The notes below the pieces were generated by a model. The model did not search any database, was not told the origin of the DNA, and worked only from the letters and a program-made list of their open reading frames with translations. Positions 26,308 to 36,131 of a DNA stretch of 64,000 nt are shown here, in pieces. The position numbers and the translations under genes were made by a program. The stretch's first letter is position 1; each line of letters begins with the position of its first letter. The stretch is from an uncultured Erysipelotrichaceae bacterium (GTDB taxonomy: Bacteria > Bacillota_I > Bacilli_A > RF39 > UBA660). The stretch is from positions 62,001 to 126,000 of the forward strand of contig CACYLI010000001.1 in assembly GCA_902775285.1 (NCBI GenBank), in the 5' to 3' direction.

Positions 26308-27660
26308 ATGATAGAAAAACTATTTAAATTAAAAGAAAACAAAACAAATATAAACACTGAATTTATAGCAGGACTTACCACTTTTATGGCTATGTCTTAT
26401 ATAATATTTGTTAACCCTTCTGTACTTAGTCAAACAGGAATGGATTATGCTTCTGTATATGCAGCTACCATAATTACAAGTATACTTGCTACATTAATAT
26501 TAGGACTATATGCTAATGTTCCATATGCTTCTAGTGCTGGAATTGGTCTTGGAAGTTTATTTACATATACTATTTGTGGTGGCCTTGGATATTCTTGGCA
26601 ACAAGCTCTAGCAATAGTATTTATATGTGGAATAATCAATTTAATAATAACACTTACTAGTTTAAGAAAAAAAATAATAAAATCAATTCCTACATTCTTA
26701 CAAGAAGCAATAACTGTTGGTATTGGATTATTCATTACATATGTTGGACTTATAAATGCTGGAATTATAAAATTTGGTGCATCTACTATAGAAAATGGAT
26801 TTGCATTAGATGTAGTACCTCAAATAGGTTCACTCACTGATCCAGAAGTATTACTTGCATTATTTTGTTTAGTATTCACTTCAATTTTATTAATTAAAAA
26901 AATTAAAGGTGCTTATTTAAAAGGAATACTTGTTACTACAATTGTTGGTATGATATTTAGAATTACACCATTACCGGATTTTCAAAACTATACAATTCTT
27001 CCAAGTATAGAGCCAACTTTTTTAAAATTAGATTTCAATGGATTATTTAATTTAAGTAGTAGCGCTTTAATAGTATTAATGACAATATTTACACTTTGTA
27101 TTTCTGACTTATTTGATACAATTGGTATATTTATAGGAACTGGTAAAAAAGCAGGAATATTTAAAGTAGATAAAGATGGAAATATGCCAAAAAGATTAGA
27201 AAAAGCAATGATTGCAGATTCATGTGGCACTATAATTGGTTCAGTTCTTGGTACAAGTAATGCTACTACTTATTTAGAAAGTAGTGCTGGTATTGAAGCT
27301 GGAGGAAGAACTGGTTTAACCTCTGTATTTGTTGCACTATGTTTCTTCTTATCACTATTCTTATATCCAATTATTAAATGTGTACCTATGGCAGCTGTTT
27401 CACCAATATTAATATTAATTGGTGTATCAATGCTTGAAAATATTGGACAAATTGATTGGAAAGACTTAATGATAGCAATACCTTCATTCTTTATAATAGT
27501 AATGATGCCATTATCATATTCAATCACAACAGGAATTGAATTTGGATTTATATTTTATTCAATTGTAAATCTATACACAGGTAATGCTAAAAAAGTATCA
27601 CCAATAATTTATATATTCTCAATATTATTTATTATTAAATATATTATGATGGCATTTTAA
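26308..27660 (+). CDS. NCS2-family purine permease (hypoxanthine/guanine/adenine)
   Basis: The 450-residue protein has a dozen or more hydrophobic segments. It carries family hallmarks: TEFIAGLTTFMAMSYIIFVNPS at the N-terminus, a GIGLGSLF segment, ITVGIGLFITYVGL and GTSNATTYLESSAGIEAGGRTG. It belongs to the AzgA/PbuG/PbuO branch that imports hypoxanthine, guanine or adenine by proton symport. AGGTGA precedes the ATG. The 70-base upstream gap is too short for a purine riboswitch and I see no such structure. It is monocistronic, with its own terminator. Confidence 0.88.
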   Translation: MIEKLFKLKENKTNINTEFIAGLTTFMAMSYIIFVNPSVLSQTGMDYASVYAATIITSILATLILGLYANVPYASSAGIGLGSLFTYTICGGLGYSWQQALAIVFICGIINLIITLTSLRKKIIKSIPTFLQEAITVGIGLFITYVGLINAGIIKFGASTIENGFALDVVPQIGSLTDPEVLLALFCLVFTSILLIKKIKGAYLKGILVTTIVGMIFRITPLPDFQNYTILPSIEPTFLKLDFNGLFNLSSSALIVLMTIFTLCISDLFDTIGIFIGTGKKAGIFKVDKDGNMPKRLEKAMIADSCGTIIGSVLGTSNATTYLESSAGIEAGGRTGLTSVFVALCFFLSLFLYPIIKCVPMAAVSPILILIGVSMLENIGQIDWKDLMIAIPSFFIIVMMPLSYSITTGIEFGFIFYSIVNLYTGNAKKVSPIIYIFSILFIIKYIMMAF

Positions 27661-27689
27661 AAGAGAAAAATAATTTTTCTCTTTTTTAT
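27661..27689. terminator. Bidirectional terminator
   Basis: AAGAGAAAAA and TTTTTCTCTT pair around a three-base loop, with T runs on both strands. It separates the convergent permease and glucosaminidase genes. Confidence 0.8.
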
Positions 27690-28810
27690 TGTGGATCATA
27701 TCTTGTAAGATTATATGTATTTATAATTGATTGTATTTTACCAGGATAAGTTTGTGAACCATTAGCATAAGCAGATAATGACCCAGCTGCTGCTATAGGA
27801 TTATTACTTTTACAATTGTTTAAAAAATTATTATAAACACTAGAATAAGTAAAAAAGTACTGAGTATGATAATATGTAGATTCATAAAAATTATCAAATT
27901 GTCTTAATGATCCAATCTTAGGCTTATTTCCTGGATAACCAATTAAACCATATACATTGTATGTATTATCAATAAAACTTTTTCCATAACCAGACTCAAG
28001 TGATGCTTGAGCTATTGTTATACTTGGAAGCACTCCTCCACATTCATTATAAACAATTTGAGCAGCACAACCTATAAAATCAAAAAACTCTTCTTTACTC
28101 ATTGATTTTACTTGTGCTTCACTCATTTGTTGAATTTGTTCTTTTGTATACTTTCCATTTAAACTTTCAATCTTAATGTAATCACCAGCATTAACTGAAC
28201 CAGCACTTCCTCCACCACCAGTTAGTCCATTTCTAATGATTTCACTTATTCTTTTTCTTTGATTATTGATTCTTTCTAATAAAGCTTTTAATTCATCTAT
28301 TGTGGATGCTTCTTGTTTTTTCTTTTCTTCTTCTTTAATTCTTTTCTCTTCATCCATTTCAGCTTTTACAATATCTAATTCTTTTTTAAGCTTGTTTTTT
28401 GCATTCTCATCTTTAAGATTATCAACTGCTACTTTAGCAGAAGTATAGGCCCCACTATTTAAAGTTGTTTTTGCTGTTTGAACTAAAGCAGATGCTTGAT
28501 TTGCATATAAAACATTAATATATTCGCTATTAGCATTATCTATACAACCATAATACTCTATATTTGTATCTGCGACTTTTACAATAAAACTTACTATTAA
28601 AGGTAAAACAAATATAATAGCTGCTGCTATTATTCTTTTAGAAAATACTGTAAAAGTTGCGCCCTCACCAGATATCATTGATTTAACAAAATCAATCATA
28701 CATACAACTATAAGAATAATTGGTACACTTATTCTTATTATATTTATAAATGTTTTAACAACAGACATAACAGATAAAACATCTGGACTATCACATATAT
28801 TTAAAATCAT
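27686..28810 (-). CDS. Membrane-anchored glucosaminidase (GH73-like) with pilin-like N-terminus
   Basis: Residues about 20-41 and 60-82 are two membrane helices flanking a short MISGEGATFTVFSKR turn, an arrangement resembling VirB2/TrbC-type membrane proteins. A charged coiled coil (about 130-195) and a Gly/Ser linker follow. The C-terminal domain (about 215-374) contains ITIAQASLESGYGKS, typical of GH73/Mnd-type endo-beta-N-acetylglucosaminidases that cut peptidoglycan, where the Glu is the likely catalytic residue. Cell-surface anchoring through an N-terminal helical hairpin is unusual for this family. It may remodel wall locally, for division or for passage of the surface fibres. Confidence 0.72.
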   Translation of the reverse strand: MILNICDSPDVLSVMSVVKTFINIIRISVPIILIVVCMIDFVKSMISGEGATFTVFSKRIIAAAIIFVLPLIVSFIVKVADTNIEYYGCIDNANSEYINVLYANQASALVQTAKTTLNSGAYTSAKVAVDNLKDENAKNKLKKELDIVKAEMDEEKRIKEEEKKKQEASTIDELKALLERINNQRKRISEIIRNGLTGGGGSAGSVNAGDYIKIESLNGKYTKEQIQQMSEAQVKSMSKEEFFDFIGCAAQIVYNECGGVLPSITIAQASLESGYGKSFIDNTYNVYGLIGYPGNKPKIGSLRQFDNFYESTYYHTQYFFTYSSVYNNFLNNCKSNNPIAAAGSLSAYANGSQTYPGKIQSIINTYNLTRYDPQ

Positions 28811-28856
28811 ACTTCATCACACACACATTATAACATATTTTTATTTATAATCTAAA

Positions 28857-29207
28857 TTATTTTTTTCTATGTCTTTTTTTGTTTTTAATATCTTTTTTAA
28901 CTTTCTTTATAATTGTTAACATTTCATCATAATATTTTTTTGTAGGAGGCATCTTACTTTCATTTAATTCTAATAATAATTTATTAATAAGATTATATTC
29001 TTTATTATAATTAATTTCTAAATAGTGAATTAAATGATGTGAAGAACTTGTTAATAATGCATAATTATTAATACTATTTTCTCCATTATGTTCTTTTTTA
29101 ATAATATGATGGCGCGTTAAATCAGATGGATTAGTTATAGTATCCCCCATCCAGTCCAAATCAAATGTATTATATATATTAATCATTTCTTTTATATCAT
29201 CATTCAT
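28857..29207 (-). CDS. HNH-like protein
   Basis: The core RHHIIKKEHNGENSINNYAL followed by LTSSSHHLIHYLE has the His-His...Asn...His spacing of HNH nucleases, where the first His is catalytic and the later residues bind metal. The C-terminus is strongly basic (KNKKRHRKK), which would bind nucleic acid. At 116 residues with no other domain it resembles small phage or stand-alone HNH proteins. No zinc-binding Cys pairs are present. The function is unproven. Confidence 0.6.
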   Translation of the reverse strand: MNDDIKEMINIYNTFDLDWMGDTITNPSDLTRHHIIKKEHNGENSINNYALLTSSSHHLIHYLEINYNKEYNLINKLLLELNESKMPPTKKYYDEMLTIIKKVKKDIKNKKRHRKK

Positions 29208-29270
29208 ATATTTATTATAAATAATATTCTTTTAAAAATAAATATGTTATAATAATAATGAGGTGATTAT

Positions 29271-29906
29271 ATGAAAGATAGTACTAAGAAAATATTATCA
29301 TTTGCTCTAGCTAGTACAATTATAGCTGGTGTACCAACAGTTGCACATGCAAATGATAATAATACTAGTAATGTAGTTTTAGATACTACAAATAATGATA
29401 TTTATTATACTGTTAAAAATGGGGATACACTTGGTAAAATATCTACAATGTTTTATGGTTCTAGTGAATACTATAATGAACTAGCAACTTATAATAATAT
29501 TGAAGATGCATATTTAATTTATGTTGGTCAAACTATTAGAATTCCAAGAACTAGACCAATAAAATCACCAGATTGTTATTCACAACCTGCTACAGTTTAT
29601 TACTATCCAGAATACAGCGAAGATCAAACATATACAGTTCAAAATGGTGATTTAATGATTTGTATTGTTGATAAATTTTATGGTACAAAGAGTTTAAATT
29701 ATGTTGATAAACTTGCTACATATAATAATTTAAGCGATCCAAATTTAATTTATGTTGGACAAGTACTTAGAATTCCAGAAGAAAATAAACTTAAACAAGT
29801 TTTAGCTAATGATTATACACTTCAATATCAAATGTTAAATTGGAGAATTGAACATCCTAATGAAAAATATCCATCAAAAGAAAATACATTAGTTTTAAAG
29901 CCATAG
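29271..29906 (+). CDS. Secreted protein with two LysM domains
   Basis: The signal peptide (about residues 1-27) ends in TVAHANDN. Two LysM modules follow: YTVKNGDTLGKISTMFYG...YVGQTIRIP (about 46-93) and YTVQNGDLMICIVDKFYG...YVGQVLRIP (about 122-168). LysM binds the N-acetylglucosamine of peptidoglycan. There is no catalytic domain, so this is a wall-binding protein of unknown task. It is monocistronic, with AGGTGA before the ATG and a strong terminator after the stop. Confidence 0.85.
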   Translation: MKDSTKKILSFALASTIIAGVPTVAHANDNNTSNVVLDTTNNDIYYTVKNGDTLGKISTMFYGSSEYYNELATYNNIEDAYLIYVGQTIRIPRTRPIKSPDCYSQPATVYYYPEYSEDQTYTVQNGDLMICIVDKFYGTKSLNYVDKLATYNNLSDPNLIYVGQVLRIPEENKLKQVLANDYTLQYQMLNWRIEHPNEKYPSKENTLVLKP

Positions 29907-29917
29907 ATTAATAAAAC

Positions 29918-29945
29918 AAAAGATCTACAAATGTAGATCTTTTTT
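29918..29945. terminator. Bidirectional terminator
   Basis: The stem AGATCTAC/GTAGATCT with an AAAT loop at 29921-29940 is flanked by A and T runs. It lies between convergent genes. Confidence 0.85.
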
Positions 29946-32900
29946 ATTTGAATAAATTTAATATTCTATCTAAAACAGTATCACTTTCTTTACTTGTTTG
30001 TTTTGTTTTTTCTTCTTTTACATTTAATGAATCAATAACTAATACAAATTTAGTATCACCATCCATATTAGAACCAGTAAATGAAGTATAATTTTCACCT
30101 AATTTAATTAAATCTTTTGTCTTTGTTATAGTATTTTTTATATCTTTATTTACAATACTATTTATTTTATTAATTCCTTCTTTATTAAACTTAGTAATAC
30201 CATTTGATAATTCATTAGTACCATTTTTAAGTTGATTTATTCCACCATATATTTGATTAGAATATCCTGATAATAAATTCATTCCCTCTTGTAACTTACC
30301 AGTTGCATCACTAATAGTTTTAACTCCACTCTCAAATTCATTAATACCATTTTCTATCTTATTAATCTTATCAGGAAGTTCATTAATAATAGAAATATTT
30401 TTATCAATATTATTTATATTATTATGAATGCTCTTATTTGCTTCTTTAATTTTACTTTCAACTTCTTTTAAATCAACACTTGATTTTCTAATACTATCTA
30501 AATCTTTTATAAGTTTACTATCATCTTGTGTTAACTTATTAGTAACACTTTCTAATCTTTCTTTTTCTTTATTCAAACTTGTTTTTAGTTTTTCTAAATC
30601 TTTTTTATCTTTTTCAATTGATTTTTTTAGATTAGCTATATCACTATTTTTAATCTTTTTAGCTTCTTTATATAATTCTTTCAATTCATCACTTGCATTT
30701 TCACTATCTTCTTCATATGTTTTAATAATATAATCAGCACTAGAAATAGCAAAACTACTAATATTATCTAATTTATCTAAATAAGACTCTGATATATCTA
30801 AAAATGATGATATTTCATTTATATATTTACTCATATTAGATGAATATGTACTAACTATTGAATTATAATCATGAGTACTATCTAAATACTCATCAACTGT
30901 TTCTAAATAATTAATAATATTTAATATATCAGAAGTTATACCATCAACTATTTTATTAGATTCACTGGCATACTCTTCTATATTACTAGAATACTTATTA
31001 GTTATTTCTTTTATTTTATTAGCATCATTTTCTAACTTAGGTAAATATGCTCTAAACTCTTTTACACTTTCATTATTTAAAACATTATTAACTTCATCAT
31101 TTAATTTATGGGTACCATCATTTAATAAATTAAAGTTTTTATTAAATGTATTAATTCCTTCATTAAACTTATCATAATTTGTATATAAAAGATTAAGTCC
31201 ATTATTAATTTTCTTACTTCCATTTTCAATTTGATTCATACTTTTTTGTAAAGTATTAATATTCTTATATATATCATCCATTTTATCAAATATCTTTAAA
31301 TCACTTGAATCTATAAGTTTAGTTGATATTAAAGAGTATATAGAAGATAACTCAAATTTTGAAGTATAATAACTAATATTTATTGTATCCATTCCTTTTA
31401 ATTCTTCAAAATCTAAACTTTCATATAAACCAGGAGATACAATTCCAACTACTATATAATCATTTCCATTATTAATTACTTTACCATTATCAATTCTTAC
31501 ATTTTTATTTGTATTACCATCTATAATGGTAGCTGCTGTTACAACAAAAGGTGTATATAAAGATCCATGTTTTTGATTATTTTTATATTTTAGTTTAATT
31601 TCTACTTTTCCACTTTTACCTAACATATCTTGTGGTCTTAATTCTTTAGAATCTAAATAGTATGTAGCAGTTAATGTAACAGGAAGTGTTTTAGATGTTG
31701 TACCTTTATAAAAAATATCATCTTCCTTAGCATCCCATACTAGTCTACTATCTTTTATTTCATATGTATAATCATTTTTTAAATTAACAATATCCTCAAG
31801 TATGCTACTATCTTCTACTCTACTTAATTTTTCATCGTTAATTATTTGTTCATTAACTATTAATTTATTAACTTTTCCATTATAATCTAAAGAACCATAT
31901 ACAACTTCATGTTTAGATAATGCATGTGTATTATTTGGAAAAATTAATAACATTATTAATAATAATATTGCTAGTTTTTTAGTTGATTTTTTCATTTTTA
32001 CATTTCCTTTCTTTTTAAAAATTATTTTATCAAATGTTAATAATACAGAAGGTAAGCAAGTTGATACTATAAATACACTAATCAATGCTCCTCTAGATAT
32101 AAGTGTACAAATAGAACCAATCATTTCAATATTGGAATAAATTCCTACACCAAATGTTGCTGCAAAGAAACACATACCACTAATTAATATTGAAGGAAGT
32201 GCATTATTTAAAGTATCAATCATCGCTTCTTCTTTATTCATTCCTTCCTTTCTCTTTGAAAGATAAGTAGTAGTTACTAAAATTGCATAATCAATAGTTG
32301 CTCCTAATTGTATGGTACCTAATGTAATTGGTGCTATAAATGGAAGAATACTTCCATCAAAATAAGAAATACTAAGATTTATAAATATTGCTCCTTCTAT
32401 TACTACAATTAATAGAATTGGTACAATAAATGATTTTAATACAAATAATAAAACTATAAATATACAAATAATTGAAAAATAATTAACATTATTATAATCA
32501 GTATCATACGTTTCAATTAAATCTTTTGTTAAAGCTCCCTCTCCTGCTACTATAGCATTTTTATCATATGATTTAACAATCTTATTAATTTCATCTATTT
32601 GATTATTAAGTTCATTCGTAGCTGTTTCATATAAAGAATTTACAAGTAACAATTCATATTTATCACTTTCAAATAAATTATTAAATTTACTAGGAAGCAT
32701 ATCTTCAGTAATACCAAATTTTTTAATACTTCTAAGTGATAAAACAAAATCAATACCATCTATTTTATTAATATCATTAATCATTTCATTAACTTCATCA
32801 TCTTTTAACTTCTTATCTATTAATATCATTTCAGGATTAACTATATTATATTTCTCTTTTAGTATTTTATTAGTACTAATACTTTCTAAAGTATCAGGTA

Positions 32901-34047
32901 AAGATGAATCAAGATTATAATAAACAACTGTATTTTTTTGAGCAAAATAAGTTGGAATTAATAATATCAAAAACATTATAAATATCACTTTATTATGTTT
33001 AACAATAAAACTATTATATTTATTAAAATTAGGCATTAATTCTTTATGTTTAGTTTTATCTAAATATTTATCAAATAATAATAACATACTAGGAAATACT
33101 GTAAGAACACTAATAACTCCTAAAAATACACCTTTAGCCATAACTATACCTAAATCATATCCAAGAGTTAATTTCATTGCACACAAAGCAAGAAATCCAA
33201 CTATTGTAGTAAGACTACTACCAGTTACCGAAACAAATGTGTCTTTAATAGCTATACTCATAGCTTCATTTCTACTTTTATATTTCTTTTTATTCTCTTC
33301 ATATGAATGATATAAAAATATTGAAAAATCTGTTGTAACACCTAATTGTAAAACTGCAACTAATGCTTTAGTTATATAAGATATTTGTCCTAAAAACACA
33401 TTAGTTCCTAAATTATAAACAATAGAAAAACCTATATTAATAAGTAATATAAATGGAACTAAATAAGAATTAAGAGATATTTCTAAAACAACAATACATA
33501 ATAATACAGCTATTACTATATAAACCATTATTTCTTTTTGACTTAATTCCATAGTATCAAGTACCATAGAACTCATACCACCCTGTTTAATAACACCATC
33601 AGTTGTTTTCCTAATCTCTTTAACTGCATTAATAGTTTTTTCATTTGAAGTTGACTCTTCAAAAGTAATAAAAATGATATCAGTATTTTCTTTATGAAGT
33701 TTATCTTTAACTTTATTAGGTAACATCATAACTGGAATATCACCAATCACATCATAAATACTAACTGCATTATTCACACCATCTATTTTTTTAATTTCAC
33801 TTTCTAACTTTGTAACAGAAGAAGGCTTCATATTTTCTATAACTGCTATAGAATAAGCGCCCATTTTAAAATCATTTGTTAATATATTTTGTCCTTTAAT
33901 AGTTTCTATATCATCTGGTAAATATACTAAAATATCATAATTAATTTTAGTCTTTAAGATACCAATAAAAGAAAGTACAAGTAATATAAGTGAAATAATG
34001 ACTATTAAAAACTTGTTATTACAAATAAAATCCCCAATCTTTTTCAT
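29944..34047 (-). CDS. MMPL/RND transporter fused to YhgE/Pip-like exporter domain
   Basis: The ATG at 34047 follows GGTGA. The first 680 residues are an MMPL-type RND transporter: 12 membrane helices in two six-helix blocks with two large extracytoplasmic loops. From about residue 685 the chain reads MKKSTKKLAILLLIMLL...NTHAL, a perfect secretory signal. A beta domain and a long helical region with spaced Gly (LNDG, LQEG, LKNG) follow, as in YhgE/Pip proteins. In many Bacillota these are two adjacent genes. Here they are in frame, but AAAGGA lies nine bases before the internal ATG at 31995, so separate translation of the second half is possible. The likely substrate is a lipid or antimicrobial. 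A TetR gene lies opposite. Confidence 0.8.
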   Translation of the reverse strand: MKKIGDFICNNKFLIVIISLILLVLSFIGILKTKINYDILVYLPDDIETIKGQNILTNDFKMGAYSIAVIENMKPSSVTKLESEIKKIDGVNNAVSIYDVIGDIPVMMLPNKVKDKLHKENTDIIFITFEESTSNEKTINAVKEIRKTTDGVIKQGGMSSMVLDTMELSQKEIMVYIVIAVLLCIVVLEISLNSYLVPFILLINIGFSIVYNLGTNVFLGQISYITKALVAVLQLGVTTDFSIFLYHSYEENKKKYKSRNEAMSIAIKDTFVSVTGSSLTTIVGFLALCAMKLTLGYDLGIVMAKGVFLGVISVLTVFPSMLLLFDKYLDKTKHKELMPNFNKYNSFIVKHNKVIFIMFLILLIPTYFAQKNTVVYYNLDSSLPDTLESISTNKILKEKYNIVNPEMILIDKKLKDDEVNEMINDINKIDGIDFVLSLRSIKKFGITEDMLPSKFNNLFESDKYELLLVNSLYETATNELNNQIDEINKIVKSYDKNAIVAGEGALTKDLIETYDTDYNNVNYFSIICIFIVLLFVLKSFIVPILLIVVIEGAIFINLSISYFDGSILPFIAPITLGTIQLGATIDYAILVTTTYLSKRKEGMNKEEAMIDTLNNALPSILISGMCFFAATFGVGIYSNIEMIGSICTLISRGALISVFIVSTCLPSVLLTFDKIIFKKKGNVKMKKSTKKLAILLLIMLLIFPNNTHALSKHEVVYGSLDYNGKVNKLIVNEQIINDEKLSRVEDSSILEDIVNLKNDYTYEIKDSRLVWDAKEDDIFYKGTTSKTLPVTLTATYYLDSKELRPQDMLGKSGKVEIKLKYKNNQKHGSLYTPFVVTAATIIDGNTNKNVRIDNGKVINNGNDYIVVGIVSPGLYESLDFEELKGMDTINISYYTSKFELSSIYSLISTKLIDSSDLKIFDKMDDIYKNINTLQKSMNQIENGSKKINNGLNLLYTNYDKFNEGINTFNKNFNLLNDGTHKLNDEVNNVLNNESVKEFRAYLPKLENDANKIKEITNKYSSNIEEYASESNKIVDGITSDILNIINYLETVDEYLDSTHDYNSIVSTYSSNMSKYINEISSFLDISESYLDKLDNISSFAISSADYIIKTYEEDSENASDELKELYKEAKKIKNSDIANLKKSIEKDKKDLEKLKTSLNKEKERLESVTNKLTQDDSKLIKDLDSIRKSSVDLKEVESKIKEANKSIHNNINNIDKNISIINELPDKINKIENGINEFESGVKTISDATGKLQEGMNLLSGYSNQIYGGINQLKNGTNELSNGITKFNKEGINKINSIVNKDIKNTITKTKDLIKLGENYTSFTGSNMDGDTKFVLVIDSLNVKEEKTKQTSKESDTVLDRILNLFK

Positions 34048-34173
34048 CTCAATCACCATTAATATAGTTTATTATTATGGAATTAAAATTACCACATTAA
34101 AAAAATAATTTTGTATGATATCCAACACTTTTATCAATATATATGTATAAATAACCAACAAAATGTATTTTAT

Positions 34174-34202
34174 TTGCATTTTTGTTTATTAAATACTATA
34201 AT
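34174..34202 (+). promoter_or_regulatory. Promoter of the TetR-type gene
   Basis: TTGCAT at 34174-34179, a 17-base spacer and TATAAT at 34197-34202, 17 bases before the start codon. The 170-base region shared with the divergent transporter gene is where the regulator would bind. Confidence 0.65.
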
Positions 34203-34218
34203 TATAAAGGTGATTCAA

Positions 34219-34782
34219 ATGGAAAAAACAGATTTAAGAATAATTAAAACAAATAAAATATTATTTGATGCATTACTCACTTTAATGAAAGAAAAAAACT
34301 TTGAAAAAATTAAAATATCTGATATATGTGAAGTAGCATTAATAAATAGATCAACATTTTATGCACATTATGAAGATAAATATGATTTATTAATAGCTCT
34401 AATTGAAGAACTTAAAAATACATTTTTAAATGAATTAAAAGAAAATGAATATAATTCTATATCTAAAGAATATTTTATGAATTTACTTAAAATATTAATT
34501 GAACATACAGATCAAAACAGAAGTATTTACACTTCAATTCTTTCAAATAATAAAAATGGATTATTTTTAGATTTCATTATGGATGTTGCTAATCGTGATA
34601 TTGCTAATAGACTTAAAAATAATAAAGATATAATCAATTCTAATATTCCAATAGATACAATAACAAAATTCTATTTAGGTGGAATTATTAACTTAGGTCT
34701 TGATTGGATTCTAAATAAAGATAAATATACAAAAGAAGAATTACTTTCATATTTAGATAAACTAATACCAGAAAAAATATAG
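34219..34782 (+). CDS. TetR-family transcriptional regulator
   Basis: The ATG at 34219 is chosen because AGGTGA precedes it and the promoter lies just upstream; a longer open frame has neither. The N-terminal helix-turn-helix reads KIKISDICEVALINRSTFYAHYEDKYDLL (about residues 30-58), with the Ser-Thr-Phe-Tyr-x-His-Tyr signature of TetR proteins. The C-terminal ligand domain resembles those of AcrR/YhgE-type regulators. Divergent orientation next to the MMPL/YhgE exporter gene suggests that it represses that exporter and is released by an effector. Confidence 0.85.
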   Translation: MEKTDLRIIKTNKILFDALLTLMKEKNFEKIKISDICEVALINRSTFYAHYEDKYDLLIALIEELKNTFLNELKENEYNSISKEYFMNLLKILIEHTDQNRSIYTSILSNNKNGLFLDFIMDVANRDIANRLKNNKDIINSNIPIDTITKFYLGGIINLGLDWILNKDKYTKEELLSYLDKLIPEKI

Positions 34783-34791
34783 TACAAAAAA

Positions 34792-34815
34792 ACCACTTAT
34801 TATAAAGTGGTATTT
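34792..34815. terminator. Bidirectional terminator
   Basis: The stem ACCACTT/AAGTGGT is flanked by an A run on the left and a T run on the right. It lies between convergent genes. Confidence 0.75.
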
Positions 34816-36131
34816 TTATTCTTTCTTTTAAATAAAACTACAATAATTATTATTATAAATTCAATAATTGAAATAATCATAAAAATGTTTATATCTTTTT
34901 TTTCATTTGGAGTTTGTTCATTTTTTACTTCCTCTTTATTTTCTTCACTAGTATTACTATTTTGAAGTAAATCTTTTTTCAAGACATTTATTTTATAATC
35001 TTTAGTACTTCCACTTTCACTAGTCACAGATATAGTAACCACATTTATTGGCTTATCAAAATTGCTATTATTTTTTATTTCATATTTTGCTTTTGAATCT
35101 GATAAAACTATATCTAAATTTAAAGTATTAACATCATTCTTAACTTCAACATAATAATTATTATTATTAGAATTAAAACTAATATCATAATTTTTTATTT
35201 TTAAAGATTTAATTGAATTGTTAGCAGATAATACCCCTAGAGTTCCAGCAGAATTTTTTCTTTTTATTTCAATTTTGTAAACTCTTTTACTTCCATTTTC
35301 TGCTTCTACAGTTACATTAAATGAATTAGTATAATCAACTAATTTCTTAGTACCTGTTCCACTAACCTTTGCCTTAGAGTCACTTACAGTAGCACTTATA
35401 GTAACAGATTCTAATGAATGTTCTACTATAAAATCATATTTTTCAGTTGTTTTATTAAATTTTAAATCTACTCCACTTACTTTTAAACTAGATAAATAAT
35501 TATCATTACTTCTATTATCTATTCTAGTAATATTTAAAGTATAAGTTTTTGTTGAACCATTTTCTGCTTTTACATTAATTTTAAATGTATTTTTTCCATA
35601 TAATAAATTCTTTTTACCAGTTCCTGATATAGTTGATTTACTATCCTCACTACTTGCATTTATATTTATAGATGTATCATTTGTACTTCCTAAATCATAT
35701 GATGTTTTAGATGAACTAAAACCTAATATTAAAGTATCATTTACTTTTAATGAAGATAAATTATTATTACTAGATTTAGGAGGAGTAACTGTTACAGTTA
35801 TAGTCTGAGTCTTTTTTATTACCTCTTCATCATACGTTGCTGCATTAATATCTATATTAATTTTTGTAGAGCCTGCTTCATTTGCTTTAATAGTAACTTT
35901 AACAGAATTATTATCAAGCCATTCAGATGATTTATCTATACTTGCTACACTACTATTTGATGATGAAAAAGTAATTTTACCTGCACTATTCTTAGCAGAA
36001 ACAGTAAAAGTAGCTGTTTTTCCTTTTTCAATAGTTACTGACGACTTATCAACATTTACACTACCAGTTGCAAATAAAGTTAATGGGAAAAACATAAATA
36101 AACAAATTATTAACAATAATTTTCTTTTCAT
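34800..36131 (-). CDS. Surface protein with cadherin-like beta-sandwich repeats
   Basis: The protein has a signal peptide (1-21), a Big-type Ig domain (about 24-115, SSNSSVASIDKSSEW) and then three cadherin-like beta-sandwich modules. Each starts with a LSSLKV or IKSLKI strand and ends with ENGSTKTYTLNI or GSTKDYKINV, the PF12733-type pattern. An Asn/Glu-rich linker, a C-terminal transmembrane helix (about 414-434) and a Lys-rich tail anchor it. No catalytic motif is present. It follows the dockerin-containing gene with no intergenic space, so the two are probably made together and may associate on the cell surface. Confidence 0.75.
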   Translation of the reverse strand: MKRKLLLIICLFMFFPLTLFATGSVNVDKSSVTIEKGKTATFTVSAKNSAGKITFSSSNSSVASIDKSSEWLDNNSVKVTIKANEAGSTKINIDINAATYDEEVIKKTQTITVTVTPPKSSNNNLSSLKVNDTLILGFSSSKTSYDLGSTNDTSININASSEDSKSTISGTGKKNLLYGKNTFKINVKAENGSTKTYTLNITRIDNRSNDNYLSSLKVSGVDLKFNKTTEKYDFIVEHSLESVTISATVSDSKAKVSGTGTKKLVDYTNSFNVTVEAENGSKRVYKIEIKRKNSAGTLGVLSANNSIKSLKIKNYDISFNSNNNNYYVEVKNDVNTLNLDIVLSDSKAKYEIKNNSNFDKPINVVTISVTSESGSTKDYKINVLKKDLLQNSNTSEENKEEVKNEQTPNEKKDINIFMIISIIEFIIIIIVVLFKRKNKNTTL

